A DNA stretch of 64,000 bases from Akkermansia sp. (GCA_030536145.1 JAUNQN010000003.1:50141-114140); one strand, 5' to 3'; counted from the first letter of the stretch, positions 44,730 through 52,485 are shown. Program-made: numbers and translations. The notes: generated from the sequence alone by a model not told the origin.

Positions 44730-45497
44730 ATGATTATGTCAATTAACGAGAGCCCTAAGAAGAGAACCACAGAGTCCACAAGCATGGTATGGGCTGTTAT
44801 AAGGCCGTTTATTGTGATTTTTGGAGGGGCGTTCATGTTGGTGATGCTGTTGTTGCTGGGTATAGAGGCTGACATGCTGAAAGAGTATTGGCAGAGTGAG
44901 CGAGTATATGCAGCCAACGCGGAGAAGATTGACCCGGTGCATGAGGGGTGTTTGGTGCGGGTAACGGGACAGCTCTGTACCCATGAGGCACTGAATGTGG
45001 GCGAACTAGGAACCTACTCCGAAGTCATCGAGATTCAGAAGCATACAACAATTGCTAATGCTGATGAGCTGCAGCTTGGGATATGGCAGGTGCAAGGATT
45101 GTATGCCAAGGGCGCGATTCCTTTCTGCTATTTTGCTATCAATACTCCCGGGGTAAATTGGATGAAGGTGGGCGATACGAGACTGGCTACGCTGCCCTCC
45201 GGAGCTGAGGTCACCTTAGTAGGTCGCCAGCGCGGTAATACGCTTGATATGGCAGACCCGATGTCTAGAGCTCAGCTGGGTAAACCCGCCACTGGTTATC
45301 TCGACCATGTTAACGATTCGCCGAGTGCTGACATTTCGCTGCGTAGCTTTCAGGACATAGCAATTTTCGCACTGTTTGCCTATTTCGGCACTTGGTTGCT
45401 GCTGGGACCGGCCATAGGTCGATCTCCGCGGTGGGGAATGGTTGCAGGGGCTGTATTATTGCTGATGCCTGTCGCCATCTTTATGATGATTCCGTGA
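44730..45497 (+). CDS. Membrane protein, possibly TMEM43-like
   Basis: 255 residues: one N-terminal membrane segment (PFIVIFGGAFMLVMLLLLGI), a ~140-residue extracytoplasmic domain, and two C-terminal segments (IAIFALFAYFGTWLLLGPAI and MVAGAVLLLMPVAIFMMIP). The soluble part begins with VHEGCLVRVTGQL, which resembles the EG-x-LV-x-V-x-G motif of TMEM43-family proteins, and the topology agrees. The match is from memory and the protein is shorter than usual members. Unrelated to the leader-sharing lipoproteins but delivered after the same type of repeat element. Confidence 0.55.
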   Translation: MIMSINESPKKRTTESTSMVWAVIRPFIVIFGGAFMLVMLLLLGIEADMLKEYWQSERVYAANAEKIDPVHEGCLVRVTGQLCTHEALNVGELGTYSEVIEIQKHTTIANADELQLGIWQVQGLYAKGAIPFCYFAINTPGVNWMKVGDTRLATLPSGAEVTLVGRQRGNTLDMADPMSRAQLGKPATGYLDHVNDSPSADISLRSFQDIAIFALFAYFGTWLLLGPAIGRSPRWGMVAGAVLLLMPVAIFMMIP

Positions 45498-45553
45498 CAC
45501 GAGGAAAAACTTTTTGGTATTGCCTCTAATATTTCTCGTTTTTATTTTTAACC

Positions 45554-45613
45554 ATGCCCGCCATCCACCGAATCCTGACCACCACAGCCCTCTGCCTTGC
45601 GGCGGGGAAATAA
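45554..45613 (+). pseudogene. Isolated shared leader, body missing
   Basis: Nineteen codons (MPAIHRILTTTALCLAAGK) and a stop: the shared lipoprotein leader without lipobox or mature part. It directly shows that the leader DNA exists independently of a cassette body. The rest of 45,498-45,843 holds repeat fragments and the promoter below. Confidence 0.65.
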
Positions 45614-45788
45614 CGCATAAAAAGCCACTCAGGCTTCGATAAATCTACGCCCAGACAGGCACGCAAGACCATGACCCGCACCCGGCAGACCAAGGGCTCC
45701 ACTTCGAGCAAATCCTCGGCTTTTGGCTCTGTTTTTGCGCCATCGGCAACAAAAATGCAGAAACACTCAATAAAAATGCCCGCCGCGC

Positions 45789-45817
45789 TTGAACAGAGGA
45801 GCTGGAATTGATATAAT
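45789..45817 (+). promoter_or_regulatory. Consensus promoter of the 161-residue gene
   Basis: TTGAAC (45789-45794), 17 bases, TATAAT (45812-45817), 26 bases before the ATG at 45,844. Same block as at 38,203 and 39,528. Confidence 0.7.
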
Positions 45818-45843
45818 GCCCCGTAACAGATACACGCTTAGTT

Positions 45844-46329
45844 ATGTCCATGACCACCATCCCCCGAATCCTTGCCACCACAGCCCTGTGCCTTGCGACG
45901 GTGGCCGTAGCACCGCTTCATGCTGAGTGCTCACTTGAGTATCTGCAACCGGAGCAAGCGCAGGAAGTCATTGATATCTATCGCCACACTCCGGAGCTGA
46001 GCGCGGCGTACGAATCGAGATGTAATTGGGTTTTTGTTCCCATGCTGTATCATGAAATCACACCGGACTGTTATCTGCTTTGCGTTGAAGTCGGCTCCGG
46101 CGCAAGTATTTATTTGTTCAGTTTGGTAAAAAAACAGCCGGATGGCAGCTGGCAACTGCTCAACCAAACAATCATGAGCCCCGGATACCCCGGGCGTGAC
46201 CTCCGCTGCAAACTCGAAAATGACCGCTACCTCATCGAAATACTGTGTGGCAAGGAATGGAGCACTGTTTTTACCGGAAGATTCTCTCAACCGACTCGTA
46301 CTTATCAATATATCAATGTCTCCAAATGA
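45844..46329 (+). CDS. Secreted protein with the shared leader
   Basis: 161 residues. Shared leader (TTIPRILATTALCLATVAV) but ending in APLHAE, so a signal peptidase I site replaces the lipobox and the protein should be soluble in the periplasm. Mature part: SLEYLQPEQAQEVIDIY, then beta-rich YLLCVEVGSGASIYLFSLV and a C-terminal RYLIEILCGKEW; no recognised domain. ATG at 45,844 or 45,850 are both possible. Confidence 0.6.
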   Translation: MSMTTIPRILATTALCLATVAVAPLHAECSLEYLQPEQAQEVIDIYRHTPELSAAYESRCNWVFVPMLYHEITPDCYLLCVEVGSGASIYLFSLVKKQPDGSWQLLNQTIMSPGYPGRDLRCKLENDRYLIEILCGKEWSTVFTGRFSQPTRTYQYINVSK

Positions 46330-46442
46330 AAACTATTTCCTCGTCTATTCCATCGGCAACATAAATGCCGGAAACGCGCAACAAAATACCCGCCACGAGC
46401 GTCTATTTATTAGAAAATCTGCACTTTCTGCAATTTTTTGTG

Positions 46443-47080
46443 TCCCTTTTTATATTTGTGTGTCTTATCATATAGACAGATAAAATTCAAATTTTCGTAA
46501 TTAAACAAGTTAGAATTTCGTAAGGGCAGTAAAATTTAATTTTGCTGTGAAAGGATCAAGCAAATGGAAGAGTTAATCGTATATGCCGTTCTTTGGAGCA
46601 TTGGCTATGAAAAATATGATGAATATAAAGAAAAACTTGACCAGTTGTTTCTCCAAAATCCACAGGATGAAGTTTTGCTCGATTTAGAAGGAAGAAATTA
46701 TAAGGATGCGATGCTTCATCTACGCTATTTATTTGATGAAAGACAATTAGATTTCACTCAGTTTAGTGTAAAGCTAATGAGAAAACTTAAAGATATATAC
46801 GCGGCTGAAATAAATCTTGAGAAATTCGGGAAACGAATGTATCAATTATGGAAGTGTTTGCCAAGTGAATTATCGGAAGAAGAACCATGTAGTATATTAT
46901 GCTATGCAGACGACCCATTATCTTGGGGAGATGAAAAGCAATGCCGAGAATTGTACGAAAAAGCAATATATTATTACGACAATCAATAGTCGTATGATAT
47001 ATACAAATCCCAGTTTGTCGAGATGATGTTAGTCAATGAAATTGAAATTTGGCATATAGACACACTTTTGTAAAAAGGGA
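46443..47080 (+). mobile_element. AT-rich cassette with imperfect terminal inverted repeats
   Basis: The left end TCCCTTTTTATATTTGTG and the inverse of the right end, TCCCTTTTTACAAAAGTG, match at 19 of 23 positions over the full repeat (46,443-46,465 and 47,058-47,080). An additional inverted pair GTGTCCCT (46,440) / AGGGACAC (47,321) lies outside. The interval is far more AT-rich than anything else here and splits an inverted-repeat element: its left part ends at about 46,440 (CAATTTTTTG), its right part resumes near 47,343 (TTTTTTGTTGCGG). It carries one gene and no transposase. Confidence 0.55.
46564..46989 (+). CDS. Small acidic cytoplasmic protein in the AT-rich cassette
   Basis: 141 residues, no signal peptide, strongly helical and acidic (MEELIVYAVLWSIGYEKYDE, LHLRYLFDERQLDFTQF, WKCLPSELSEEEPCSILCYA). 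Codon use is AT-rich, unlike all neighbours, indicating recent transfer from a different host. Small size, acidic helices and cassette context recall immunity proteins of polymorphic toxin systems, but no family could be named. It has no recognisable strong ribosome binding site; a terminator-like hairpin follows at 47,157. Confidence 0.6.
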   Translation: MEELIVYAVLWSIGYEKYDEYKEKLDQLFLQNPQDEVLLDLEGRNYKDAMLHLRYLFDERQLDFTQFSVKLMRKLKDIYAAEINLEKFGKRMYQLWKCLPSELSEEEPCSILCYADDPLSWGDEKQCRELYEKAIYYYDNQ

Positions 47081-47156
47081 GCAGGAAAATTGCCAGATGC
47101 TTTGTAGTGATTGCAATAGAAGAAAAAGTGGTATCTAACATATAGAAATATAGTGT

Positions 47157-47187
47157 AAAAGCCTAGTCGGTAATCGGCTAGGCTTTT
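47157..47187 (+). terminator. Terminator-like hairpin after the AT-rich gene
   Basis: AAAAGCCTAG and CTAGGCTTTT pair over 10 bases with an 11-base loop, ending in TTTTCT. It lies outside the inner terminal repeat but inside the outer one. Confidence 0.6.
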
Positions 47188-47403
47188 CTAAAATCATAAG
47201 TCCAAAAATAATCTAAAAAATATGGCATTCATATCTAATTTCAATAGTATTCACTAGAAAAATGAATAAAAAATGTATAAAATGTATAGTATTCAGTATA
47301 TTTTCTGGTTAATATGCATTAGGGACACTTTTCCGAAAAGGGATTTTTTTGTTGCGGATTCGGTACCGGGAAGTATTATTACATGTAAAGGAGATAGAGA
47401 ATA

Positions 47404-47469
47404 ATGATGACAATTTTCCCCCGAATCCATGCCACCACAGCCCTGTGCCTTGCGGTAGGACGAGAATGA
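47404..47469 (+). pseudogene. Isolated shared leader at the array's right end
   Basis: Twenty-one codons (MMTIFPRIHATTALCLAVGR plus one) then stop. Preceded by the right arm of the inverted-repeat element and the AAAGGAGATAG leader, so it is a complete promoter-leader unit without a body. Confidence 0.65.
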
Positions 47470-47489
47470 GCCTTGGGCTCGTCCTTTAG

Positions 47490-47758
47490 CTATCGCTTGC
47501 AAGTGTCTTTTTATCCCCTTGCAAGCGATGTTTCATTTTAGGTTGCCACTCGCTGAAAAATGGCACTTAAACATCTGATTCTGTGTAGCTTGCCAGTTCG
47601 AGACATCTTTGCTTGCCACAGAGCTGCTATCACCATAAAACCGCCTAAGCTCACAGAATCAACAGATTGTAGATTCGAGACATCTTTAGTGACCCTAAAA
47701 AGCGTTTGAGCTTAGCAAAACGGGCTTAGGCATGCTTAGGCTTTTTGGCCTTTTGGGG
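47490..47758 (+). repeat. Long separator repeat, diverged copy 3
   Basis: Shares TATCGCTTGCAAG.. hairpin, GTAGCTTGCCAGTTCGAGAC, CGCCTAAGCTCACAGAATCA and TTTTGGGG with copies 1 and 2, but is more diverged. Within it TTCGAGACATCTTT occurs twice exactly. No gene lies in 47,470-47,888. Confidence 0.7.
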
Positions 47759-47845
47759 ACGTTTTGCGCCCGGCGGGGCGGTGGCGGGGCTTGCGAGCGC
47801 GCAATGCCTAAGCGATTGTAACTATTGAAAATCAATGCAAAGCAA

Positions 47846-47877
47846 AAACCGAACCAGATTGTTTTCTGATTCGGTTT
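47846..47877 (-). terminator. Terminator following the tRNA remnant
   Basis: AAACCGAA and TTCGGTTT arms, extended by AGA/TCT past a 2-base internal loop; on the minus strand it ends in GGTTTTTG, a normal intrinsic terminator 12 bases after the tRNA 3' end. Confidence 0.7.
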
Positions 47878-47888
47878 CTGGGATTAAG

Positions 47889-47964
47889 TGGAGCATAGGG
47901 GATTCGAACCCCTGACCTGTTGCGTGCGATGCAACTTCTTGAGCCCATTTGCTCTATTAACTCC
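47889..47964 (-). pseudogene. 3' part of a tRNA-Ala(CGC)-like gene, probable prophage attachment site
   Basis: On the minus strand an anticodon arm (GTTGC ATCGCAC GCAAC, anticodon CGC), a variable loop, a perfect T arm (AGGGG TTCGAAT CCCCT), the 3' acceptor strand ATGCTCC and discriminator A are all intact. The 5' part is wrong: the acceptor strand GGAGTTA pairs poorly, and five bases rather than one separate the D-like arm from the anticodon stem. This is what a displaced 3' fragment looks like after phage integration into a tRNA. The phage genes begin to the right. Confidence 0.55.
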
Positions 47965-48158
47965 TGACTCCGAAAAGCCTTATGTTATTTGCTGGAAGCA
48001 TTATATTCAATGGCTTACGATTTGGCAAGTCTTTTTTGTGAAATCTGTCCGTATTTTCTCAAAGGAGCAGAAAACACCACAAAAACGCAGTTAAGATGCA
48101 ACCAACTTGCAACCATAATGCAACCACTTTTTGCCAAGAATGAATATCAATCTAAAAA

Positions 48159-48181
48159 AAGCCCTCCGTAGTGGAGGGCTT
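48159..48181 (-). terminator. Terminator of the prophage late operon
   Basis: AAGCCCTCC and GGAGGGCTT with a 5-base loop; on the minus strand followed by TTTTTT. It lies 13 bases after the stop of the last minus-strand phage gene. Confidence 0.9.
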
Positions 48182-48193
48182 ATAAAATACAGC

Positions 48194-48448
48194 TCAGAAA
48201 TTTAGTGGTGATGCTGTGCTGTATGCTCGTGTCCGAGCTTCCATCCACCGCTTGCAATTTTCAAGACTGTACCGAGGGCGCGCACCTTTGCCGGGCTGTT
48301 GCTTTGCCCCGATGAAGTACGCGGGCATCCCCTGCTTTGTTAGTCGGGTGATGGTATTGACGCTGCATTTCAGGAGCTTGGCGAGCTGGTCGCGGGTAAA
48401 CAGTTCGGCGGGGTCGAGTGTTTTCTGAGTAATTGATTGTTTTGCCAT
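48194..48448 (-). CDS. Small helix-turn-helix DNA-binding protein
   Basis: 84 residues. A winged/MerR-type helix-turn-helix: FTRDQLAKLLKCSVNTITRLTKQGMPAYFIG, then a basic RPRYSLENCKRWME. The form matches excisionase (Xis)-like or Nu1-like phage DNA-binding proteins. Its place next to the attachment-site remnant favours an excisionase-like or regulatory role. The ATG at 48,448 begins the conserved part; the long open frame upstream is noise. It has its own copy of the phage promoter-like motif 51 bases upstream. Confidence 0.6.
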   Translation of the reverse strand: MAKQSITQKTLDPAELFTRDQLAKLLKCSVNTITRLTKQGMPAYFIGAKQQPGKGARPRYSLENCKRWMEARTRAYSTASPLNF

Positions 48449-48498
48449 GTCCAATATGGTGTTGTTGCGTACATTAAAACGCTTTCTGCTCCTATTCT

Positions 48499-48517
48499 CT
48501 ATGTGCGTTTCCGCACG
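48499..48517 (-). promoter_or_regulatory. Phage promoter/operator motif, copy d
   Basis: Plus-strand reading CTATGTGCGTTTCCGCACG, 51 bases upstream of the helix-turn-helix gene. Here GTGCG and CGCAC form a perfect short hairpin. Confidence 0.6.
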
Positions 48518-48579
48518 AACAAAAAGAGCCGAGCAAAGGTGATGAAACCCTTGCTCGACTGAATACTTAATTGTGTTTC

Positions 48580-49758
48580 TTAGTCCTCGTTGACGGCGAC
48601 AGTATGCTTCACCAACTCGGAATCGCTCTCGCTGAAAGCGGGTAGGCCAGCGTCGCACATCACCAGCATCACAGTCTCCTTGCGGCGGCGAGCGCAGCCC
48701 AGAGCGCATTGTGCGGCAATGCGGTATTTACCCCAATGGTCCTCCGGCTTCGTGATTTCAAAGTCGAGGTCGTCCCACATACCCATCATCACCTCCGAGG
48801 ATTTCCACGCAGGGCAAGCAAACTGCCAAGCGGGATTTTCTGCTGTACCTACGTTGACAATCGGAACCTTATTCGTGACGAGGAAGCGCACGCCGAGCAG
48901 TTCAGAGAACAAGCCATTACGCAGCGTTTGGAAGCCGTTTTGATTGTTCCAAAGTCGCTCATCTCGGATAAGCTCATACTTCATGGCAGGCGTGATTGCA
49001 AGGTTGATAACCTCCCCCGGCTCAATGGCGTTGCGAGACTCCATTGCTTCACGGAGAGCCAGCACCTTCTCGACTGTCAGACCGCACAGAACGAACGCAC
49101 CCTTGGGAGAGTACCCCGCAGGGATTACCCCGGTCAGCACCATGTCAAGGTCAAGAGCCTTTGCCTTGGTGTTGTCCGCAGCGAGGAGCGTGCCGTCATT
49201 CAGGCGGGCTTGGAGGTCAAGCGTTTCAGGCGTAGTCAGAGTGTCGCCAATGTACGTTGTACCGACAATGCCCCCCAATGCAGCACCATTGTAGAAAGAT
49301 GCAGGAGCGGCAAGGTCAGTCGATGGAGCAATCGTCCAGTAAGGACGGCCAACATCAGAAGCAGACTTCTTCATGTTCTTCAACACCACGCCCAGCACAA
49401 CCGCGTCAATGCCGCGATTGAACGCATACCCCATTTGTCTGATGAAGTCGGCGGGGCCAGCAGCAAAGTCGCCCTTGAGTGTCATGTCGTCCTTGGCGTA
49501 CTTGAGAGAAAGTGCCAGCGAGACAGGACGCATGGAGCGGCGGCCATACAGCGGCTCTTGGTCTACTTTCTTATCCCACTTCCCCACACGGAAACCCGCT
49601 TCCACCGAACCGATGGAGTTAAACTCGACCTGTTTGCCGGAAGCCTCGATGTGGGTAACGAAAGGTGCATAGCTCTGCACCTTGTCCTGCAAGTCCTCGA
49701 TGAGTTCGGGCTGGTAAGCATCCCGAAGCATCTCGGTTATATCTTTGTTGTTAACCAT
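48580..49758 (-). CDS. Major capsid protein
   Basis: 392 residues, directly after the scaffold gene and behind its own promoter-like motif, as expected for the most highly expressed virion gene. Features: DITEMLRDAYQPELIEDLQD at the N-terminus, GSVEAGFRVGKWDKKVDQEPLYGRR, a long mid domain (YNGAALGGIVGTTYIGDTL) and a C-terminal VPIVNVGTAENPAWQFACPA. No leader or protease domain is visible. Assigned from size, position and general style of podovirus capsid proteins rather than a diagnostic motif. Confidence 0.75.
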   Translation of the reverse strand: MVNNKDITEMLRDAYQPELIEDLQDKVQSYAPFVTHIEASGKQVEFNSIGSVEAGFRVGKWDKKVDQEPLYGRRSMRPVSLALSLKYAKDDMTLKGDFAAGPADFIRQMGYAFNRGIDAVVLGVVLKNMKKSASDVGRPYWTIAPSTDLAAPASFYNGAALGGIVGTTYIGDTLTTPETLDLQARLNDGTLLAADNTKAKALDLDMVLTGVIPAGYSPKGAFVLCGLTVEKVLALREAMESRNAIEPGEVINLAITPAMKYELIRDERLWNNQNGFQTLRNGLFSELLGVRFLVTNKVPIVNVGTAENPAWQFACPAWKSSEVMMGMWDDLDFEITKPEDHWGKYRIAAQCALGCARRRKETVMLVMCDAGLPAFSESDSELVKHTVAVNED

Positions 49759-49790
49759 GCTGTGAGCATAAAGCTCACTCCCTCAATATC

Positions 49791-49823
49791 GAATGTGCGT
49801 TCTCGGAAGTGCCGAGAACGCAC
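49791..49823 (-). promoter_or_regulatory. Phage promoter/operator motif, copy c, with 12-bp palindrome
   Basis: GAATGTGCGTTCTCGGAAG on the plus strand, 33 bases before the capsid start. In this copy GTGCGTTCTCGG (49,795) and CCGAGAACGCAC (49,812) form a perfect inverted repeat with a 5-base loop. Confidence 0.65.
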
Positions 49824-49847
49824 AAACGGAAAGGCTGTAAAGCCCTA

Positions 49848-50528
49848 TCAGACGCTCAATCCAACGGCTTTGTTGATTTCGCGCCGTAGCTCACGCAGCC
49901 GTGCCTGATTAGGCTCTGCTTTCTTGCGTTCCTCGATGATTTCCCTCGTCTTAGCGCGTATCAGCTCCTCCTTGCTCATTGTCGGGGCTGTGGCAGCACC
50001 GCCTGTTCCAGCGGCCTTACCCTCGGAAAACACCTTCATGAGCTTGTTCATCACGCGCAGGGCGCGGGGATTCTCAAACATGGCGGCTTCTTCGGGGGTG
50101 CATCCAGCTTGGGCAAAATGTCGCTTCATGAACGAAAGCGTCTGCTTTACGCGCGGCTCAAAGTCTCGCCCCCATTCAGCCTTGAGTGCGGCATCATCCT
50201 CAAGAAAGATACGCTGACTTTCGGCATTGAGTTTACCTGTGAGGTTATGGAAAAGGCGGGAAGCCGTGGCAGCATCCAGCCCCTCGGTTTCCTTTGCCGC
50301 CGCCGTCAACACAGCACGATACCCCTCATTGATGTTGTCGGCATCGTCGAACGTGAGGGTGTATTCTTCGGCAGCGGACGCAGGGGGAGTCTGCTCCTGA
50401 ACCTCACCCCCTTGCGGCTCCTCCGGCTCGTCAGGCACGGAGTCGAGAGAATAGGTCGAGGGCGTGGTGGAACCCGCACCTGTGTCGTCAGGCTCCGGGT
50501 ATCTCAATCGTGTATGTAGCTTAATCAT
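49848..50528 (-). CDS. Scaffolding protein
   Basis: 226 residues, acidic and Pro/Glu/Ala-rich at the N-terminus, then helical (YRAVLTAAAKETEGLDAATA, EEAAMFENPRALRVMNKLMK) with a short C-terminal coil (LRELRREINKAVGL). Composition, lack of hydrophobic core and position between portal and capsid fit a podovirus capsid-assembly scaffold. Four-base overlap with the upstream gene. Confidence 0.7.
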   Translation of the reverse strand: MIKLHTRLRYPEPDDTGAGSTTPSTYSLDSVPDEPEEPQGGEVQEQTPPASAAEEYTLTFDDADNINEGYRAVLTAAAKETEGLDAATASRLFHNLTGKLNAESQRIFLEDDAALKAEWGRDFEPRVKQTLSFMKRHFAQAGCTPEEAAMFENPRALRVMNKLMKVFSEGKAAGTGGAATAPTMSKEELIRAKTREIIEERKKAEPNQARLRELRREINKAVGLSV

Positions 50529-50800
50529 TGCTTATTTTGGGAAAGGCAAGTTTCGATGTAGCAAAGGACTTCGCGCTTGCCGTCGCGGAGCATTGCTTGG
50601 TGAACAAACGCCGTGTCGCTGTACGGCTGACCGAACTGGTCGCAGCTTTGGAACACGGGGAGGTCGTAGCCGCAGCGTCTTTTCAGCACCTCTAGTGCTT
50701 GTCGGGAAACGCCTGTGCGGATGATTTCTCGGTCGCGCAGGGCTTCATCCTTGAGTTGTGCGAACCGAGCTTGAGCGTCAGGGGATATTTCGTTCATCAT
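50525..50800 (-). CDS. Bbp19-like small phage protein
   Basis: 91 residues. The part VLKRRCGYDLPVFQS ... FVHQAMLRDGKREVLCYI resembles the Bbp19-like domain (R-x-x-G-[YF] ... G-x-R-x-V) seen between portal and scaffold genes in many podoviruses. Function of that family is not known. Overlaps both neighbours by four bases. Confidence 0.6.
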   Translation of the reverse strand: MMNEISPDAQARFAQLKDEALRDREIIRTGVSRQALEVLKRRCGYDLPVFQSCDQFGQPYSDTAFVHQAMLRDGKREVLCYIETCLSQNKQ

Positions 50801-52485
50801 AGAGCTTGTGCTTGTGCCAACGCCGCTGTGGCGTTGGCGTTGTGTTCTCTCGCTTCCGCTTCCTGTAAGGATGCTTCGGCGTTCATCTGCTCCTGTCGTT
50901 GCTTCATGAGCTGTGCATACAATTCGTCCACAGCGTCAGGGTCGAGCAGATACTTGGCGGGCATTCCGTTGGCAATCGCGGTGTCGCGGGCGAAAGAATC
51001 CCAGTCAAAAATCATGGTGAGCTTCGGGTTTTGCAGCACCGAACCGAGCTGGACGAGCTTCGTCATGGCAATCTCCGCACCCGACATTTGGTTTCGCTCA
51101 TACGCCTGTGCCATGCGACCGATATACGCCACGCGAGGGAAATTGAGGTATTCCCTTACTACGCGCTCGCCCTCCACCTGTTGAATAATCAAGTTGCGGG
51201 GCATATTCTTTTCGGGGAAACGCCCGGCACGGAGCAGCAGCGCAAAAATGCGGCACATGAGAGGTCTGAAATCGCACACGCATTGGGTGAAGCTCTGCGT
51301 AAAAGTCATGATACGCTCTTGCTCTCGGTAGTTCGCTTCGGTTGCACTCATCGTGCGTTCTACCCGGCTTACCACCTCCAGCAGCGGAATAAACAGCGCG
51401 CCCTCCACGATGTCGATTAGAGCTTTTCGATGTTCAAGGACGATTCTTGCATCCGTGGGCGGGGCAAACTCGCGCGGCACTTGGCTGTTGAGGTATTGGA
51501 TAGGCACGACTGTCTGCCCGCCCGCGCGGAAGTCAATCAGCCCCGCCATATCGGGCGGCACAAGCACGCTTGGAATAGCGCATCTTTGAGCTGTTGTCAC
51601 CACGCATTGATTGAGTACAATGAGGTCGTCAATGGCGGCAGAGACACTTACAAGGGGGGAATAGCCATACACCTGATTGCCGTAGCGCAGAAATCGGGTA
51701 CACATGAAGGGCATCTCCATGTAGCCATCTTCGTGAATAATCTCGCTGTGCGCCTTGTCGATGTACACGCTTGCGTAGCGCATCTTCGCCTTTGGCACAT
51801 AGCGGAAAGAGTCGATGAATCCCTCACGCGGAGTCACCACATGAATAATGGTAAACTCCGTTTTGAAGCGTTCTTCGGGGCGGTCGTAGGCTCGCTTCAT
51901 GTCAACAGTCAGGGCTTGCATCCCGAACTGCTGTGCCACCTGTGCCGCCGTGAGCTTGAACTCTCGCACGACTGTACTCACATTGTGCTGTGCATCTTCC
52001 GCAATCGAGTAAGTGCCAGCAGGGATATGTTGGAAATTCAGCTCTCCGTTGTTTTCGTCAGCGTCCACATAAAGCAGCCCTGTTCCGGTTGCCACTCGGT
52101 CGATGTACACGCTGATGATGGCGGTGTGGAAATTAGAGCGTTCAAGGGCTTCCTGTGCCACATCGGACGCATGGGCATACCACTTGTCGGCATCCGCATC
52201 TGCTTCGGTCTTGCCGGGCGACCAATCCGCGAAACGGAAAAAGCGGTAGCCAATCGGCGTGATGTAGTTAGAGTGAGCAGAAGCCAGCTTCTTGACGGCT
52301 TCGGCAGCTTCGGGGCAGAAGCGTTGAGGTGCCTTGTTGCCGCGCTGATTTTCTGCCAGCATCGAGGGCGGCAGCAACTCCGGCATCACCTTGCCTACAA
52401 CCGATTTCCACGCTGTGCGGGATGCAGCTTGCGCGGAGAAAAGGCTTTGAGCCAAAGAAACGTATTCTTTTGCCTTGTCAGACAT
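50797..52485 (-). CDS. Portal (head-tail connector) protein
   Basis: 562 residues, podovirus head-tail connector type, forming the dodecameric DNA gate of the capsid. N-terminus has RTAWKSVVGKVMPELLPPS and AAEAVKKLASAHSNYITPIG; the clip/wing region includes ISVYIDRVATGTGLLYVDADE; TRFLRYGNQVYGYSP and ALIDIVEGALFIPLLEVVSR follow; the Gln/Ala-rich tail (MKQRQEQMNAEASLQEAEAR) is coil-like. Stop overlaps the next gene's start. Confidence 0.85.
   Translation of the reverse strand: MSDKAKEYVSLAQSLFSAQAASRTAWKSVVGKVMPELLPPSMLAENQRGNKAPQRFCPEAAEAVKKLASAHSNYITPIGYRFFRFADWSPGKTEADADADKWYAHASDVAQEALERSNFHTAIISVYIDRVATGTGLLYVDADENNGELNFQHIPAGTYSIAEDAQHNVSTVVREFKLTAAQVAQQFGMQALTVDMKRAYDRPEERFKTEFTIIHVVTPREGFIDSFRYVPKAKMRYASVYIDKAHSEIIHEDGYMEMPFMCTRFLRYGNQVYGYSPLVSVSAAIDDLIVLNQCVVTTAQRCAIPSVLVPPDMAGLIDFRAGGQTVVPIQYLNSQVPREFAPPTDARIVLEHRKALIDIVEGALFIPLLEVVSRVERTMSATEANYREQERIMTFTQSFTQCVCDFRPLMCRIFALLLRAGRFPEKNMPRNLIIQQVEGERVVREYLNFPRVAYIGRMAQAYERNQMSGAEIAMTKLVQLGSVLQNPKLTMIFDWDSFARDTAIANGMPAKYLLDPDAVDELYAQLMKQRQEQMNAEASLQEAEAREHNANATAALAQAQAL

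Noticed and set aside
34300..47890. Reading the repeat array as an integron
   Set aside because: No tyrosine integron integrase is present, the separators are not bounded by recognisable attC core sites, and cassettes have their own promoters.
34300..47890. Reading the repeats as a CRISPR array
   Set aside because: Repeats are long, unevenly spaced and separated by genes; there are no short regular spacers and no cas genes in the window.
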